This document shows positions 8,336-16,755 of a stretch of DNA of 64,000 bases, piece after piece; position 1 is the stretch's first letter, and each line of letters begins with the position of its first letter. This stretch comes from an uncultured Carboxylicivirga sp. (lineage in GTDB: Bacteria; Bacteroidota; Bacteroidia; Bacteroidales; Marinilabiliaceae). A model generated the notes under the pieces. The model was not told the origin of the DNA. It saw only the letters and a list, made by a program, of their open reading frames with translations, and did not search any database. The DNA is taken from the NCBI GenBank assembly GCA_947491945.1, contig CANLLN010000017.1, positions 1-64,000 on the forward strand. The letters are read 5' to 3'. Position numbers and translations under genes: made by a program.

Positions 8336-10300
8336 GTGAAAAATCTGCTCGCCATACTATTTATAGTCTGCTCACTGTTTAGCTGTCAACAAGCCCCTCA
8401 GAACGCTAAACAGTCAAGCCCAAAAGCAATGCCCAACAATGAAGACCTGGAAATGGTTGAGCAACTAATCCTACAGTCAGAAGAACAATATGAGGTCAAC
8501 AAAGGCAAACTGCCCGCCTTCGATAATTACCTTAAGGAAGCGGAAGAAGTAGCACTTAAAAACAATCTTTACCACCAGTTATTTGATATATACATTACTG
8601 TGGGGCAACGACTGCGAAGTAAGTCTTACTACCCCGAGGCCATGGATATGTTTCAAAAAGCCCTTGCGATAGCCGAAGCCTCGGATAATATCCTTTTCCA
8701 AACCAGGGCCTACAACCAGATAGGAGTCATCTACCGTCGTGTGGATGAAAACCCACAGGCGCTGGATATGCACATGAAAGCCCTGCAACTGGCCGAGGAG
8801 TGTAACGACTCGCTGAGCCTGAGCAAAGCCATTAACGGAATGGGCAATGTAAGCATAGCGATGGAACGCTACCACTCGGCCATTGAATATTTCCGCCGCG
8901 GACTGTCTATTGCCACCCAACTGGGGAATCAACTGGGACAAGCAATTAACACTAATAACCTGGGTGAGGCCTATATGAAGCTGGATCAGCTAGACTCTGC
9001 CATGCACTATTACCTCCGCTCACTGGAACATAACACACTCATCAATAGTCGTATTGGGCAAGCCATTTGCTACAACAGCATTGGCAGTGCTTACATTGCC
9101 AAGCAACAGAATCGTCTGGCGCTGGAATACCTGATGAAGGCGCTGGAAATTAATCTGGAGCTGGAAGAGCGCATGCATACTTCTGTCAGCTACACACAAA
9201 TAGGACGCACATACCTGAACGATAAACATCCGGATGAGGCCATCCGCTACCTTAAGAAAGGACTGGATCTGTCAGAGGAAATAGGATCGAAATATACCGC
9301 TGAAGAGGCTGCCTCTTTACTGTCTCAGGCCTACGAACTGAAACGAGAATATAATCCCTCGCTAAAATATTACAAACTGGCCACCGAGCTTAGAGACAGC
9401 ATTCTGAATGAAAAAAACATTTTTCATATTGCCTCGGTAGAAGCCAAGTACAATAGTCGCCTGCAAAAACTAAAGATCGAAGAGCTGAACAAAGAGGCTT
9501 TACTTCAAAAGACCGTACTGTCGAAACAACGTTCACTTTTGGCAGCAAGCATTCTGGTCGTCATTATACTGGCCGTGGTGGCCATCCTGATCATTGTACA
9601 AGGACGACTGCGCAACCGCTACCGCAACCTGCGCTTTCAGCAACAACTACTGCGTTCGCAAATGAGTCCTCACTTTATCTTCAACGCCCTAAGTGCCATC
9701 CAGGTATTCATCCTTGAACACGACATGAATAAATCCAGTGAGTTTCTGGCCCACTTCTCAAAACTTATGCGCCATGTATTGCGAAGCAGCAACTACGAAT
9801 TTATACCCATTGATGAAGAGCTTGAGATGCTACAGTACTACCTGAAGATACAGCAGCTACGCTTTTCACCCCCCTTTGAATTCAACATATCGGTAAGTGA
9901 TGATATTAAAAATAACAAGGTTGTAATCCCCCCTATGCTTATACAACCTTTTGTTGAAAATGCCATTGAACACGGACTGAAACCCCTGGGGGATGAAGGG
10001 AAAATAACCATTCGCCTATTAAGCGATAAAGGCAATATGGTGGTGGAAGTGGAAGATAACGGCCTGGGCATTGACTTTAATCATCGCCTGAGTAAATGTG
10101 AGAGGAACCACGAATCTATGGCCATTAAAATAACCCAGGAACGCCTCAGTATTCTGGAGCGAGATACGAAGCAAAAAACACAACTGGAACTATTCGATAA
10201 AAAAAGAAAAGATCCTTTTCAAAGGGGCACCATAGCCCGCATTACATTGCCGCTTACCATGCAGGAAAAAGCAAAAAAAAAGCAAAATGAAACAGCTTAA
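8336..10300 (+). CDS. TPR sensor histidine kinase of the LytS/YehU type
   Basis: The 654-residue protein starts with a signal sequence ending in a lipobox-like LFSC (Cys17). A series of TPR repeats (about 45-375), a coiled stretch, one membrane helix (about 403-424) and a His_kinase domain follow, with the phospho-acceptor in MSPHFIFNALS (His446). The ATP-binding part has IPPMLIQPFVENAIEHGL and VEDNGLGID. The sensor TPR part would face the periplasm. Its stop lies 14 bp inside the next gene, a LytTR regulator, so the two form a pair. The combination of a lipobox and a later membrane helix is odd and may mean the N-terminus is lipid-anchored. Confidence 0.9.
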   Translation: MKNLLAILFIVCSLFSCQQAPQNAKQSSPKAMPNNEDLEMVEQLILQSEEQYEVNKGKLPAFDNYLKEAEEVALKNNLYHQLFDIYITVGQRLRSKSYYPEAMDMFQKALAIAEASDNILFQTRAYNQIGVIYRRVDENPQALDMHMKALQLAEECNDSLSLSKAINGMGNVSIAMERYHSAIEYFRRGLSIATQLGNQLGQAINTNNLGEAYMKLDQLDSAMHYYLRSLEHNTLINSRIGQAICYNSIGSAYIAKQQNRLALEYLMKALEINLELEERMHTSVSYTQIGRTYLNDKHPDEAIRYLKKGLDLSEEIGSKYTAEEAASLLSQAYELKREYNPSLKYYKLATELRDSILNEKNIFHIASVEAKYNSRLQKLKIEELNKEALLQKTVLSKQRSLLAASILVVIILAVVAILIIVQGRLRNRYRNLRFQQQLLRSQMSPHFIFNALSAIQVFILEHDMNKSSEFLAHFSKLMRHVLRSSNYEFIPIDEELEMLQYYLKIQQLRFSPPFEFNISVSDDIKNNKVVIPPMLIQPFVENAIEHGLKPLGDEGKITIRLLSDKGNMVVEVEDNGLGIDFNHRLSKCERNHESMAIKITQERLSILERDTKQKTQLELFDKKRKDPFQRGTIARITLPLTMQEKAKKKQNETA

Positions 10301-11042
10301 AACCATCATCGTAGAAGACGACACTTTCAATATTGCGGCCATCACCAAGATTATTGAAAATCATTTCCCGGAAATAAGGATCATCGACACAGCTGCCCGC
10401 GTGAACGAAGCTGTGCAAAAGATAAAATGCCATAAGCCCGACCTGCTGATGCTCGATATCCACCTGATTGATGGTACTTCTTTCGATGTGATCAAGCGCT
10501 GTGAAAATATGGATTATAAAATTGTGTTTATGTCGGCCTACCACGAGTATATGGTAAAGGCGCTGCAATATTCAGCCATAGAATTCATCTTCAAACCCTT
10601 TGATATCAACGATATGATAACCGCCATTGACAAGGCTATCGATGAACTGAGGGATAAAAACTACCCGCTTAAAATAAAAACCCTGTTCAATAATATTGAA
10701 CAATACGATAGCAAAATCATACTTCAGGGCAGCAATCAGGTAAAGGCTTGTTCAATTAATGAAATTGCATGGGCCAAGGCCGTACAGGGCGGTGCCAATT
10801 TTCACCTAAGCGATCAAAGCTGTTTCTTTGTTGACCGGCCATTGCGACGATACGAAGCCATGCTCAACGACTTCTCCTTCTTTAGATGTCACCCCCGCTT
10901 CTTAATTAATCCCCAACATATACAAGAGCTTATCAGAGAGAGAGGATGCTTAAAAATGACCACCGGTGATGAGATTATTTACGAACAAAGGCGGCATGCC
11001 CAACTGCTCGAACTCATTAATCACAATAAAGTCTATGCATAA
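10287..11042 (+). CDS. LytTR-family response regulator
   Basis: This 251-residue regulator has a receiver domain (about 1-125, acidic pair in VEDD, phospho-acceptor Asp57 in LLMLDIHL, Lys in FIFKPFD) and a C-terminal LytTR DNA-binding domain (about 145-245, with INEIAWAKAVQGGANFHL, then FFRCHPRFLINPQHIQ). It overlaps the kinase gene by 14 bp and is surely its partner. The next gene downstream on the same strand, an outer-membrane-type protein with its own promoter, is a possible target. Confidence 0.93.
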   Translation: MKQLKTIIVEDDTFNIAAITKIIENHFPEIRIIDTAARVNEAVQKIKCHKPDLLMLDIHLIDGTSFDVIKRCENMDYKIVFMSAYHEYMVKALQYSAIEFIFKPFDINDMITAIDKAIDELRDKNYPLKIKTLFNNIEQYDSKIILQGSNQVKACSINEIAWAKAVQGGANFHLSDQSCFFVDRPLRRYEAMLNDFSFFRCHPRFLINPQHIQELIRERGCLKMTTGDEIIYEQRRHAQLLELINHNKVYA

Positions 11043-11127
11043 ATACAAAAAATAGGTGTCCACAAATTATTTTTTAAACACTACGCATCAACACTCCACA
11101 GGAAAAGATAAAACAACTACCAGGGGC

Positions 11128-11156
11128 TTTGGCTTCGCCTCTTTTTGTTAATTTTG
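11128..11156 (+). promoter_or_regulatory. Bacteroidota-type promoter
   Basis: TTTG (11128-11131), 17 nt, then TAATTTTG (11149-11156) matches the TTTG/TAnnTTTG consensus used by the main Bacteroidota sigma factor. It lies about 115 nt upstream of the outer-membrane protein start. Confidence 0.6.
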
Positions 11157-11272
11157 TGACACCCAAACACCCCACTTCATCATACAAAATGTATGGCATA
11201 CAATTGAGAATAGTGGTGGGTATTAACACATTCATGATGGCATTATTGACGATTAGAAAAAATTATAACGAT

Positions 11273-12406
11273 ATGAAGTTGCGTTGCCTATTTGCGAGCT
11301 TAGGACTTATTTTATTTTGCGGTGTTAGCTGGGGGCAGTTAGATATGCCCTGGCGCTATTATTACCCCGAGTTTAATCAGGAGGCTGACAAAAACCTGTA
11401 TTTCCGTTTAGAGAATAACAATTTCTTTGATAACAATGAATATTTTGGCGAGTACATAGAAGGCTATACTATGATTGGCTATACGGCCCACCCTTCCTTT
11501 ATCTATTACGCAAGTCCAAGAGTACGCATTCAGGCAGGGGTTTACCTTACCAAATTCAGCGGCATTGATGAGTTTGAGAAAGTACTGCCTACTTTCTCCA
11601 TCCACACCCGCCTGAGCGATCGTCTTGATCTGATTATGGGGCGGTTGCGCGGCGATGTGCATCACCGCATGCTCGAACCTCTTTTCAATCCGGAAAATCA
11701 ATACACACGCCCCTTCGAAAACGGTATTCAGTTTGTATATGAGGCACCATGCTTCCGCGGCGATCTGTGGATCGACTGGGAACAGTTTATTAAATGGGGC
11801 GACACCAAACCCGAAAAATTTACAGCTGGTTTTAGTGCCAACTACCGACTTAACAAACCCGGAAACGACTGGGAGCTGAGCATACCGGCACAAGTGCTTG
11901 TAACCCACCTGGGCGGACAGATTAGTGACTACGAAGAGCGCATGCAGTCGCTGGCCAACCTGGCCACCGGACTTAAACTTAACTACCGCGTGGGCGATGG
12001 TTTTATCCGCAGCTTGGGACTTGCCACCTACGCAGCCACCTACCACGACCTTACCAACGCATCGGGCTACGACTTTACTTTTGGCAATGCCTGGTACCCC
12101 GTAGCTGAAGCAAACTACAAGTATGGCACGCTGATGGCCGGCTACTGGCACGCCACCAATTTTCTGGCACCCAAGGGAAGTCCCTTATTTCAGTCGGCCT
12201 CCAACTATCAGCCTGATTATTTCAGCAAAACAAGAGAGCTGATAAGCGCTAAACTAAACTTCAGCAAAACACTATTGAAACAATTAAAATTGAATGCCAT
12301 TGTTCAGCTGTATTACGATCTTCCGGCAGCGCAGCTTGAATACAGCTACGGCATCAACCTGATGTTCACACCCAACTTCTTCATCTCCAAAATCAATTTT
12401 GAATAG
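11273..12406 (+). CDS. Predicted outer-membrane beta-barrel protein
   Basis: I do not recognise a named family. The start at 11273 is chosen because it gives a clean signal peptide (MKLRCLFASLGLILFCGVSWGQ); an in-frame start at 11129 would lie inside the promoter and adds 48 unlikely residues. The mature part of the 377-residue protein is rich in alternating aromatic/polar strands (YLTKFSGIDEFEKV, FVYEAPCFRGDLWIDW, LNAIVQLYYDLPAAQLEYSYG) and ends in NFFISKINFE, typical of barrel C-termini ending in an aromatic-rich strand. It follows the sensor/LytTR pair and may be controlled by it. Confidence 0.65.
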   Translation: MKLRCLFASLGLILFCGVSWGQLDMPWRYYYPEFNQEADKNLYFRLENNNFFDNNEYFGEYIEGYTMIGYTAHPSFIYYASPRVRIQAGVYLTKFSGIDEFEKVLPTFSIHTRLSDRLDLIMGRLRGDVHHRMLEPLFNPENQYTRPFENGIQFVYEAPCFRGDLWIDWEQFIKWGDTKPEKFTAGFSANYRLNKPGNDWELSIPAQVLVTHLGGQISDYEERMQSLANLATGLKLNYRVGDGFIRSLGLATYAATYHDLTNASGYDFTFGNAWYPVAEANYKYGTLMAGYWHATNFLAPKGSPLFQSASNYQPDYFSKTRELISAKLNFSKTLLKQLKLNAIVQLYYDLPAAQLEYSYGINLMFTPNFFISKINFE

Positions 12407-12420
12407 GCAACAATGCGGAG

Positions 12421-12900
12421 TTAATATTCTTTTTTATCAGAACATTTCATCCAGCGAATAAAGGCCTCCCAGGCTTCTTCTCCAAGCATGCGGGTGGCTT
12501 TTATAGTACGGTCATACTGCGGACGTGCCAATTCATCGTACAGAAAGGCATCATCAAAATGAATAGCTGCAGCGCCGTACCTGGTATTGCCATAATAAAT
12601 GGCTTCAATATGCGCCCAGTAGATAGCTGACAGGCACATAGGACAGGGCTCACACGAAGAATAGATCACACACCCTGACAGATCAAAGCTCTCCAAAGCA
12701 GCACAAGCCTTCCTTATGGCATTTATTTCAGCATGAGCCGTAGGGTCATTATCGCGCGTAACAGAATTAACACCCTGTGCTACTACCCGATCATCCTTAA
12801 CAATAACAGCAGCAAAAGGCCCGCCTCCATGCGAAATATTTTCATACGACAGACGGATGGCTTCACGCATAAATTGATGATGTTTCTCGAGCGCTAACAT
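12421..12900 (-). CDS. guaD: Guanine deaminase-like nucleoside deaminase
   Basis: This 159-residue zinc enzyme has the cytidine/deoxycytidylate deaminase fold: H56-A-E58 (HAEINAIRKAC) and P-C86-PM-C89 (SSCEPCPMCL) bind zinc and activate water. The downstream block FDDAFLYDELARP and the C-terminal KKEY match the Bacillus GuaD type rather than TadA, so guanine to xanthine is the likely reaction. It lies alone on the minus strand, convergent with the outer-membrane protein gene and divergent from the ribosomal operon. Confidence 0.82.
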   Translation of the reverse strand: MLALEKHHQFMREAIRLSYENISHGGGPFAAVIVKDDRVVAQGVNSVTRDNDPTAHAEINAIRKACAALESFDLSGCVIYSSCEPCPMCLSAIYWAHIEAIYYGNTRYGAAAIHFDDAFLYDELARPQYDRTIKATRMLGEEAWEAFIRWMKCSDKKEY

Positions 12901-12998
12901 AAGCGGAGTTTTCCCCCTTAATTTCGCTCAATTATTTGATTAAGACAATCTTCATCGCTTTTTTAATCAAATCATTAGCACTTTAAAAATAAAAGCAG

Positions 12999-13006
12999 TA
13001 CTTTTG
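12999..13006 (+). promoter_or_regulatory. -7 promoter element of the rplM operon
   Basis: TACTTTTG matches TAnnTTTG. No good TTTG lies at the usual distance upstream (TTAG at 12975-12978, 20 nt away, is the best candidate). Transcription would begin near 13012, giving a leader of about 130 nt. Confidence 0.5.
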
Positions 13007-13011
13007 CGCCC

Positions 13012-13145
13012 GATTATTATCCGATCCGAAAGGCAATAACTTCTGTTTCAAAACACTCGGGGTGGGACCCGATGGTGGCGAATTGTCGTTATGAAGGCCT
13101 TTGCAAACTGTTTTATTAATAAGTCGAATTTTAAAAAGGAAGACT
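13012..13145 (+). promoter_or_regulatory. Structured mRNA leader of rplM (possible r-protein autoregulation)
   Basis: The leader folds into an outer two-part helix, 13029-13034 with 13097-13102 (AAAGGC/GCCTTT) and 13036-13040 with 13088-13092 (ATAAC/GTTAT). An inner hairpin is 13057-13061 with 13068-13072 (TCGGG/CCCGA), extended by CAC/GTG (13054-13056 with 13075-13077). A conserved-looking long leader before an operon encoding L13 and S9 is the usual form of ribosomal-protein autoregulation. The regulatory role is inferred. Confidence 0.55.
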
Positions 13146-13601
13146 GTGGATACGTTAAGTTACAAAACGATTTCAGCAAACAATGCGACTGCCAACAAAG
13201 AGTGGGTTGTGGTTGACGCTGCTGATATGGTATTGGGTCGTTTAGCTACCAAAGTAGCTAAATTACTCCGAGGCAAGTATAAGCCAAATTATACTCCTCA
13301 CGTGGACTGCGGAGATAACGTGATTATCTTAAACGCAGACAAAATTAAGATGACCGGTAACAAGTGGGACCAGCGTTTATTTTTCTACCATAGTGGTTAC
13401 CCAGGCGGACGTCGCGACGTAACGCCAGCGGAAATGTTCGCTAAGAAGCCGGAGAGATTAGTTGAAAGAGCAATCAAAGGTATGCTACCTAAGAATCGTC
13501 TTGGCCGTCAGCTTTTCAGAAACTTATATGTTTATACTGGAACTGAACACAAGCACGAAGCTCAACAACCTAAAGTAATTGATATTAACGCCATTAAATA
13601 A
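13146..13601 (+). CDS. rplM: Large ribosomal subunit protein L13 (uL13)
   Basis: The 151-residue protein starts at a GTG (13146), giving the N-terminus MDTLSYKT, which is standard for Bacteroidota L13. An upstream ATG at 13101 would add 15 residues and lies inside the structured leader. Family blocks include VVVDAADMVLGRLATKVAKLL, YTPHVDCGDNVII, FYHSGYPGG and AIKGMLPKNRLGR. It is the first gene of the L13-S9-S2-EF-Ts operon; rpsI follows after 5 nt. Confidence 0.96.
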   Translation: MDTLSYKTISANNATANKEWVVVDAADMVLGRLATKVAKLLRGKYKPNYTPHVDCGDNVIILNADKIKMTGNKWDQRLFFYHSGYPGGRRDVTPAEMFAKKPERLVERAIKGMLPKNRLGRQLFRNLYVYTGTEHKHEAQQPKVIDINAIK

Positions 13602-13606
13602 TTATT

Positions 13607-13993
13607 ATGGAAGTAATTAATGCTATTGGTAGAAGAAAAGAAGCAGTGGCTCGCATTTACCTGAGCCAAGGAAGTGGTAACATCACCATTAACAAGCGCG
13701 AGTTAGCGAAGTATTTTCCTGCTGCAACCTTACAGTATATTGTAAAACAACCATTAAACACCATTGGTGTTGCTGATAACTACGACATCAAAGTGAACCT
13801 TTGCGGTGGTGGTTTCAAGGGACAGGCTGAAGCCGTACGCTTAGCCATTGCCCGTGCACTTGTAAAAATTGATGCTGAAAACAAGCCGGCTCTTAAAGCT
13901 GAAGGTTTCATGACACGTGACTCACGTGTTGTTGAACGTAAGAAGCCAGGTCGTCCGAAAGCACGTAAGAGATTCCAGTTCTCTAAACGTTAA
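13607..13993 (+). CDS. rpsI: Small ribosomal subunit protein S9 (uS9)
   Basis: This 128-residue protein has the S9 start (AIGRRKEAVARIYL), the central LCGGGFKGQAEAVRLAIARAL and the basic C-terminal tail KKPGRPKARKRFQFSKR, which reaches the P-site tRNA in the ribosome. It follows rplM by 5 nt. Confidence 0.97.
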   Translation: MEVINAIGRRKEAVARIYLSQGSGNITINKRELAKYFPAATLQYIVKQPLNTIGVADNYDIKVNLCGGGFKGQAEAVRLAIARALVKIDAENKPALKAEGFMTRDSRVVERKKPGRPKARKRFQFSKR

Positions 13994-14018
13994 TATTTAT
14001 CAGGTGTGTTTAGTATCT

Positions 14019-14145
14019 AAATCTTTAAGACTCCTTTTAGAAAATAGACTATTGGACATAAGACGGTTAGCGTTGAGTTAAGTCTCAATCTAATAATCTG
14101 AAGATCTATCATCTATAAGTCTATCTGAAGAACTACTTAAAGATT
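14019..14145 (+). promoter_or_regulatory. Structured region upstream of rpsB
   Basis: The 189-nt gap between rpsI and rpsB carries a perfect 10-bp long-range pairing, 14020-14029 with 14136-14145 (AATCTTTAAG/CTTAAAGATT). Between the arms are a small hairpin (GTTGAG TTAAGT CTCAAT) and a repeated TCTGAAG. It could be an S2 leader within the operon. No terminator T-tract is present, so read-through from rpsI is likely. Confidence 0.4.
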
Positions 14146-14182
14146 GATTTAAACAGAACGTAAACAACTTAAAAAAATTAAA

Positions 14183-15004
14183 ATGCCAAGAGTTAATTTC
14201 GAGGAATTATTAGAAGCAGGTGTACACTTTGGTCACCTGAAAAGAAAGTGGAACCCAGCCATGGCGCCCTATATTTTCATGGAACGCAATGGTATCCACA
14301 TTTTGGACCTTCACAAAACAGCGGTGAAGATTGACGAAGCTGCCGCAGCACTTAAACAGATTGCAAAATCGGGTCGGAAAGTGTTGTTCGTAGCTACTAA
14401 AAAGCAAGCGAAAGAAATCATTGCCGATAAAGTTGGTGGTGTAAACATGCCGTATGTAACTGAGCGTTGGCCAGGTGGTATGTTAACCAACTTCCCCACT
14501 ATTCGTAAAGCCGTAAAGAAGATGACTTCTATTGACAAGATGATGGCTGACCCAAGCCAGTGGAAAAACTTGTCGAAGCGTGAGCGTCTTCAAATCACCC
14601 GTCAGCGCGCTAAACTGGACAAAACATTAGGTTCTATCGCTGACTTAACACGTCTTCCTGCAGCCATGTTTGTTGTTGATGTGATGAAAGAGCACATCGC
14701 TGTAAAAGAAGCTATCCGCTTGAATATCCCTGTTTTTGGTATTGTTGATACCAACTCAGACCCTGCACCCATCGACTATGTCATTCCGGCTAACGATGAT
14801 GCAACCAAGTCAATCGAGCTGATTACCGATGTGATGACCAAAGCCATCCAGGAAGGCATCAACGAGCGTAAGGTAGAGAAAGATAGCGAAGGATCGAAAG
14901 AGAAAAAAACTCGTGCTAAAAAAGCTGAGCCTGCAAAGGAAGCAGCTAAGAAAGCGGATGCTCCTGCTGAGGAAAAATCATCAGAAGAAGCTGCTAACGA
15001 GTAA
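14183..15004 (+). CDS. rpsB: Small ribosomal subunit protein S2 (uS2)
   Basis: This 273-residue protein carries the S2 blocks EAGVHFGHLKRKWNPAMAPYIF, WPGGMLTNFPTIRKAVKKM, and VDVMKEHIAVKEAIRLNIPVFGIVDTNSDP. The last 45 residues are a low-complexity Lys/Glu/Ala tail (EKKTRAKKAEPAKEAAKK), longer than in E. coli but common in this phylum. tsf follows after 39 nt. Confidence 0.97.
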   Translation: MPRVNFEELLEAGVHFGHLKRKWNPAMAPYIFMERNGIHILDLHKTAVKIDEAAAALKQIAKSGRKVLFVATKKQAKEIIADKVGGVNMPYVTERWPGGMLTNFPTIRKAVKKMTSIDKMMADPSQWKNLSKRERLQITRQRAKLDKTLGSIADLTRLPAAMFVVDVMKEHIAVKEAIRLNIPVFGIVDTNSDPAPIDYVIPANDDATKSIELITDVMTKAIQEGINERKVEKDSEGSKEKKTRAKKAEPAKEAAKKADAPAEEKSSEEAANE

Positions 15005-15043
15005 TTCGATTATTTTTGTCTAACAACTTTAAAATACAATAAC

Positions 15044-15868
15044 ATGGCTATTACTGCTGCTGACGTAAGCAAACTAAGAAAAAGTACCGGTGCCGGTATG
15101 ATGGATTGTAAAAAGGCACTAACAGAAGCTGAAGGAGATTTTGACAAAGCCGTTGAAATCATCCGCAAAAAAGGACAGGCTATCGCTAACAAGCGTGCTG
15201 ACCGCGAGACTACTGAAGGTGTTGTTTTAGCAAAAGTTACTGCTGACAAGAAAAGAGGTGCTTTAATTGTACTGAATTGCGAAACTGACTTCGTTGCTAA
15301 AAACGAAAGCTATGTTGATTTTGCAATGTCTATTCTTGACCTGGCAATTGCTGAAAATCCAGCTGACTTAGAAGCCTTAAAAGCGTTAGAATTAAACGGT
15401 CGTGCCGTTGCTGAGTTAATCGCTGAGCAAACTGGTGTGATTGGTGAAAAACTAGATTTAGCTGCTTACGAAACTGTTTCAGCTGACTCAGTTGCCGCTT
15501 ATATTCACGCCGGTAACAAATTAGCTACTTTGGTTGGCTTCAACCAGGCTGATGTGGACGAGCAAGTAGGAAAAGACGTTGCTATGCAAGCTGCTGCAAT
15601 GGCTCCTATTGCTGTTGATGCCGACAGTGTACCCGCCGATGTAAAGGAAAAAGAACTTGAAATTGGTAAGGACATGGCGCGTAACGAAGGTAAGCCAGAA
15701 GCAATGTTGGAGAAGATTGCAATGGGTCGCCTGAACAAGTTCTTCAAAGAGAATACTTTGATGGAACAAGCGTTTGTAAAAGACAACAAGCAATCGATTA
15801 AGCAGTACCTTGATGGTGCCAGCAAAGGTTTGAAAGCTGTTGAATTTAAGCGTTACGCTTTAAGCTAG
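15044..15868 (+). CDS. tsf: Translation elongation factor Ts
   Basis: This 274-residue protein is EF-Ts, the nucleotide exchange factor for EF-Tu. It has the N-terminal UBA-like domain (VSKLRKSTGAGMMDCKKAL), the TDFVAKNE signature that contacts EF-Tu, and the dimerisation region. It is the last gene of the ribosomal operon; a strong terminator follows 22 nt after the stop. Confidence 0.97.
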   Translation: MAITAADVSKLRKSTGAGMMDCKKALTEAEGDFDKAVEIIRKKGQAIANKRADRETTEGVVLAKVTADKKRGALIVLNCETDFVAKNESYVDFAMSILDLAIAENPADLEALKALELNGRAVAELIAEQTGVIGEKLDLAAYETVSADSVAAYIHAGNKLATLVGFNQADVDEQVGKDVAMQAAAMAPIAVDADSVPADVKEKELEIGKDMARNEGKPEAMLEKIAMGRLNKFFKENTLMEQAFVKDNKQSIKQYLDGASKGLKAVEFKRYALS

Positions 15869-15890
15869 TAGATTATCTACTCTATATAGA

Positions 15891-15917
15891 AAAGGGAGCA
15901 ATTTGCTCCCTTTTTTT
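15891..15917 (+). terminator. Terminator of the rplM-tsf operon
   Basis: A perfect 10-bp stem, AAAGGGAGCA (15891-15900) with TGCTCCCTTT (15904-15913), has a 3-nt loop and a run of T to 15917. Confidence 0.9.
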
Positions 15918-15989
15918 GTGCCGTAATCGACATCAGTAGCAAAGCCAAAGTAAAGGATCGCAGCTTTTACTTGCATAATGAAAATCAGA

Positions 15990-16530
15990 TGGGATCCTGA
16001 AAATAACGGAACCATTCCTGATATTCAACCCACTCCGGGGTTGGTGAATAATGTATGATGAACACCACAGGTTGTCTCCTGTGGCTATAGATCTTTGAAC
16101 CCTTCGGGTTCAGAATTAAAATCAACTGACGCATACTCAAGGTTTTCATTCATTGATATTTGATCTGTTCCTTACTCACTTTTAAGCCATTTGAGGTCTA
16201 AGAAAGCATTTACTTCATAAGCGCCGTGCACATTCTTCCCTTTGCCCTTGAAGGCAAGGGGAAGTCCGTTGCCATAGGCGGTGGGATGGGGATCACAAAG
16301 GTCTTTTGTAGCAAGGAATCGCAGCTTAATCTGAGAAGAAGCACCAATGCGGCGGCTGAATCATTTAATGCTAAAATTAAAGACTTCAGAAGACAATTCA
16401 GAGGTGTTAAGGATGTCAACTTTTTCCTCTACCGTCTCTGTAAAATTTATGCGTAGACCCAGAATTTGCACCTGATCCCTGATCCATTTGCTCCTGATCC
16501 TGAAATTGAAAAATCAGGATTTCGGGAATA
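15990..16530 (+). mobile_element. Decayed insertion sequence remnant
   Basis: This 540-bp stretch holds only the last part of a transposase (16313-16456) and a hairpin-rich left part: CAACCC/GGGTTG (16026-16043), CCACAGG/CCTGTGG (16065-16084), GAACCC/GGGTTC (16097-16111) and a 12-bp near-perfect hairpin at 16235-16264. Similar GATCCTGAAA words occur near 15993 and 16496, which may mark the ends. Exact termini cannot be fixed by eye. Confidence 0.5.
16313..16456 (+). pseudogene. C-terminal fragment of a transposase
   Basis: The reading frame here gives 47 residues with the block RRSTNAAAESFNAKIKDFR followed by QFRGVKDVNFFLYRLCKIYA, the C-terminal end of a DDE transposase group widespread in Bacteroidota (I associate it with the ISAon1 type, from memory). 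The residues upstream in the same frame do not look like transposase, so most of the gene is lost. It cannot be active. Confidence 0.65.
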
Positions 16531-16562
16531 AAAAAACGCCTCCCAATTTATTGAGAAGCGTT
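16530..16562 (-). terminator. Terminator of the downstream tRNA-Gln gene
   Basis: Read on the minus strand, an 8-bp stem (AACGCTTC with GAGGCGTT, one G-U pair) is followed by a T-run, nine nt after the tRNA ends. Confidence 0.75.
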
Positions 16563-16570
16563 ATAAAGTG

Positions 16571-16641
16571 TTGTCTCACAAGGATTCGAACCCTGACTAA
16601 CTGGACCAAAACCAGTTGTGCTACCATTACACCATGAGACA
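16571..16641 (-). tRNA. tRNA-Gln (anticodon TTG)
   Basis: The minus strand gives a 71-nt cloverleaf. The acceptor stem is TGTCTCA/TGAGACA, the D-arm has AATGGTAGCA, the anticodon stem-loop is ACTGG-TTTTGGT-CCAGT with TTG at 34-36, and the T-arm is CAGGG-TTCGAAT-CCTTG. CCA is not encoded. It is identical to the copy at 16685-16755. Confidence 0.95.
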
Positions 16642-16647
16642 AGCAAG

Positions 16648-16680
16648 TCAAAAAATAAACCTTCCTCTTCAGAAGGTTTA
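16648..16680 (-). terminator. Terminator between the two tRNA-Gln genes
   Basis: A perfect 9-bp stem, TAAACCTTC (16656-16664) with GAAGGTTTA (16672-16680), is followed on the minus strand by a T-run (16655 down to 16650). It implies that each tRNA copy ends its own transcript. Confidence 0.75.
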
Positions 16681-16684
16681 GTCG

Positions 16685-16755
16685 TTGTCTCACAAGGATT
16701 CGAACCCTGACTAACTGGACCAAAACCAGTTGTGCTACCATTACACCATGAGACA
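16685..16755 (-). tRNA. tRNA-Gln (anticodon TTG), second copy
   Basis: This 71-nt gene is identical in sequence to the tRNA at 16571-16641 and lies 43 nt upstream of it on the minus strand. The tandem arrangement, with a terminator in between, points to gene duplication. Confidence 0.95.

Noticed and set aside
11408-12151. 247-codon open frame antisense to the outer-membrane protein
   Set aside because: The sense frame has a signal peptide and barrel-like strands and a promoter. The antisense frame has no recognisable domain and looks like a codon-bias shadow.
13101-13145. Upstream ATG start for L13
   Set aside because: It lies inside the leader helix and adds residues not found in L13 proteins; the GTG at 13146 gives the standard N-terminus.
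16571-16755. Repeated block that could look like a CRISPR unit
   Set aside because: The repeats are two full tRNA-Gln genes with a terminator between them. No other repeat array resembling CRISPR was seen in the window.
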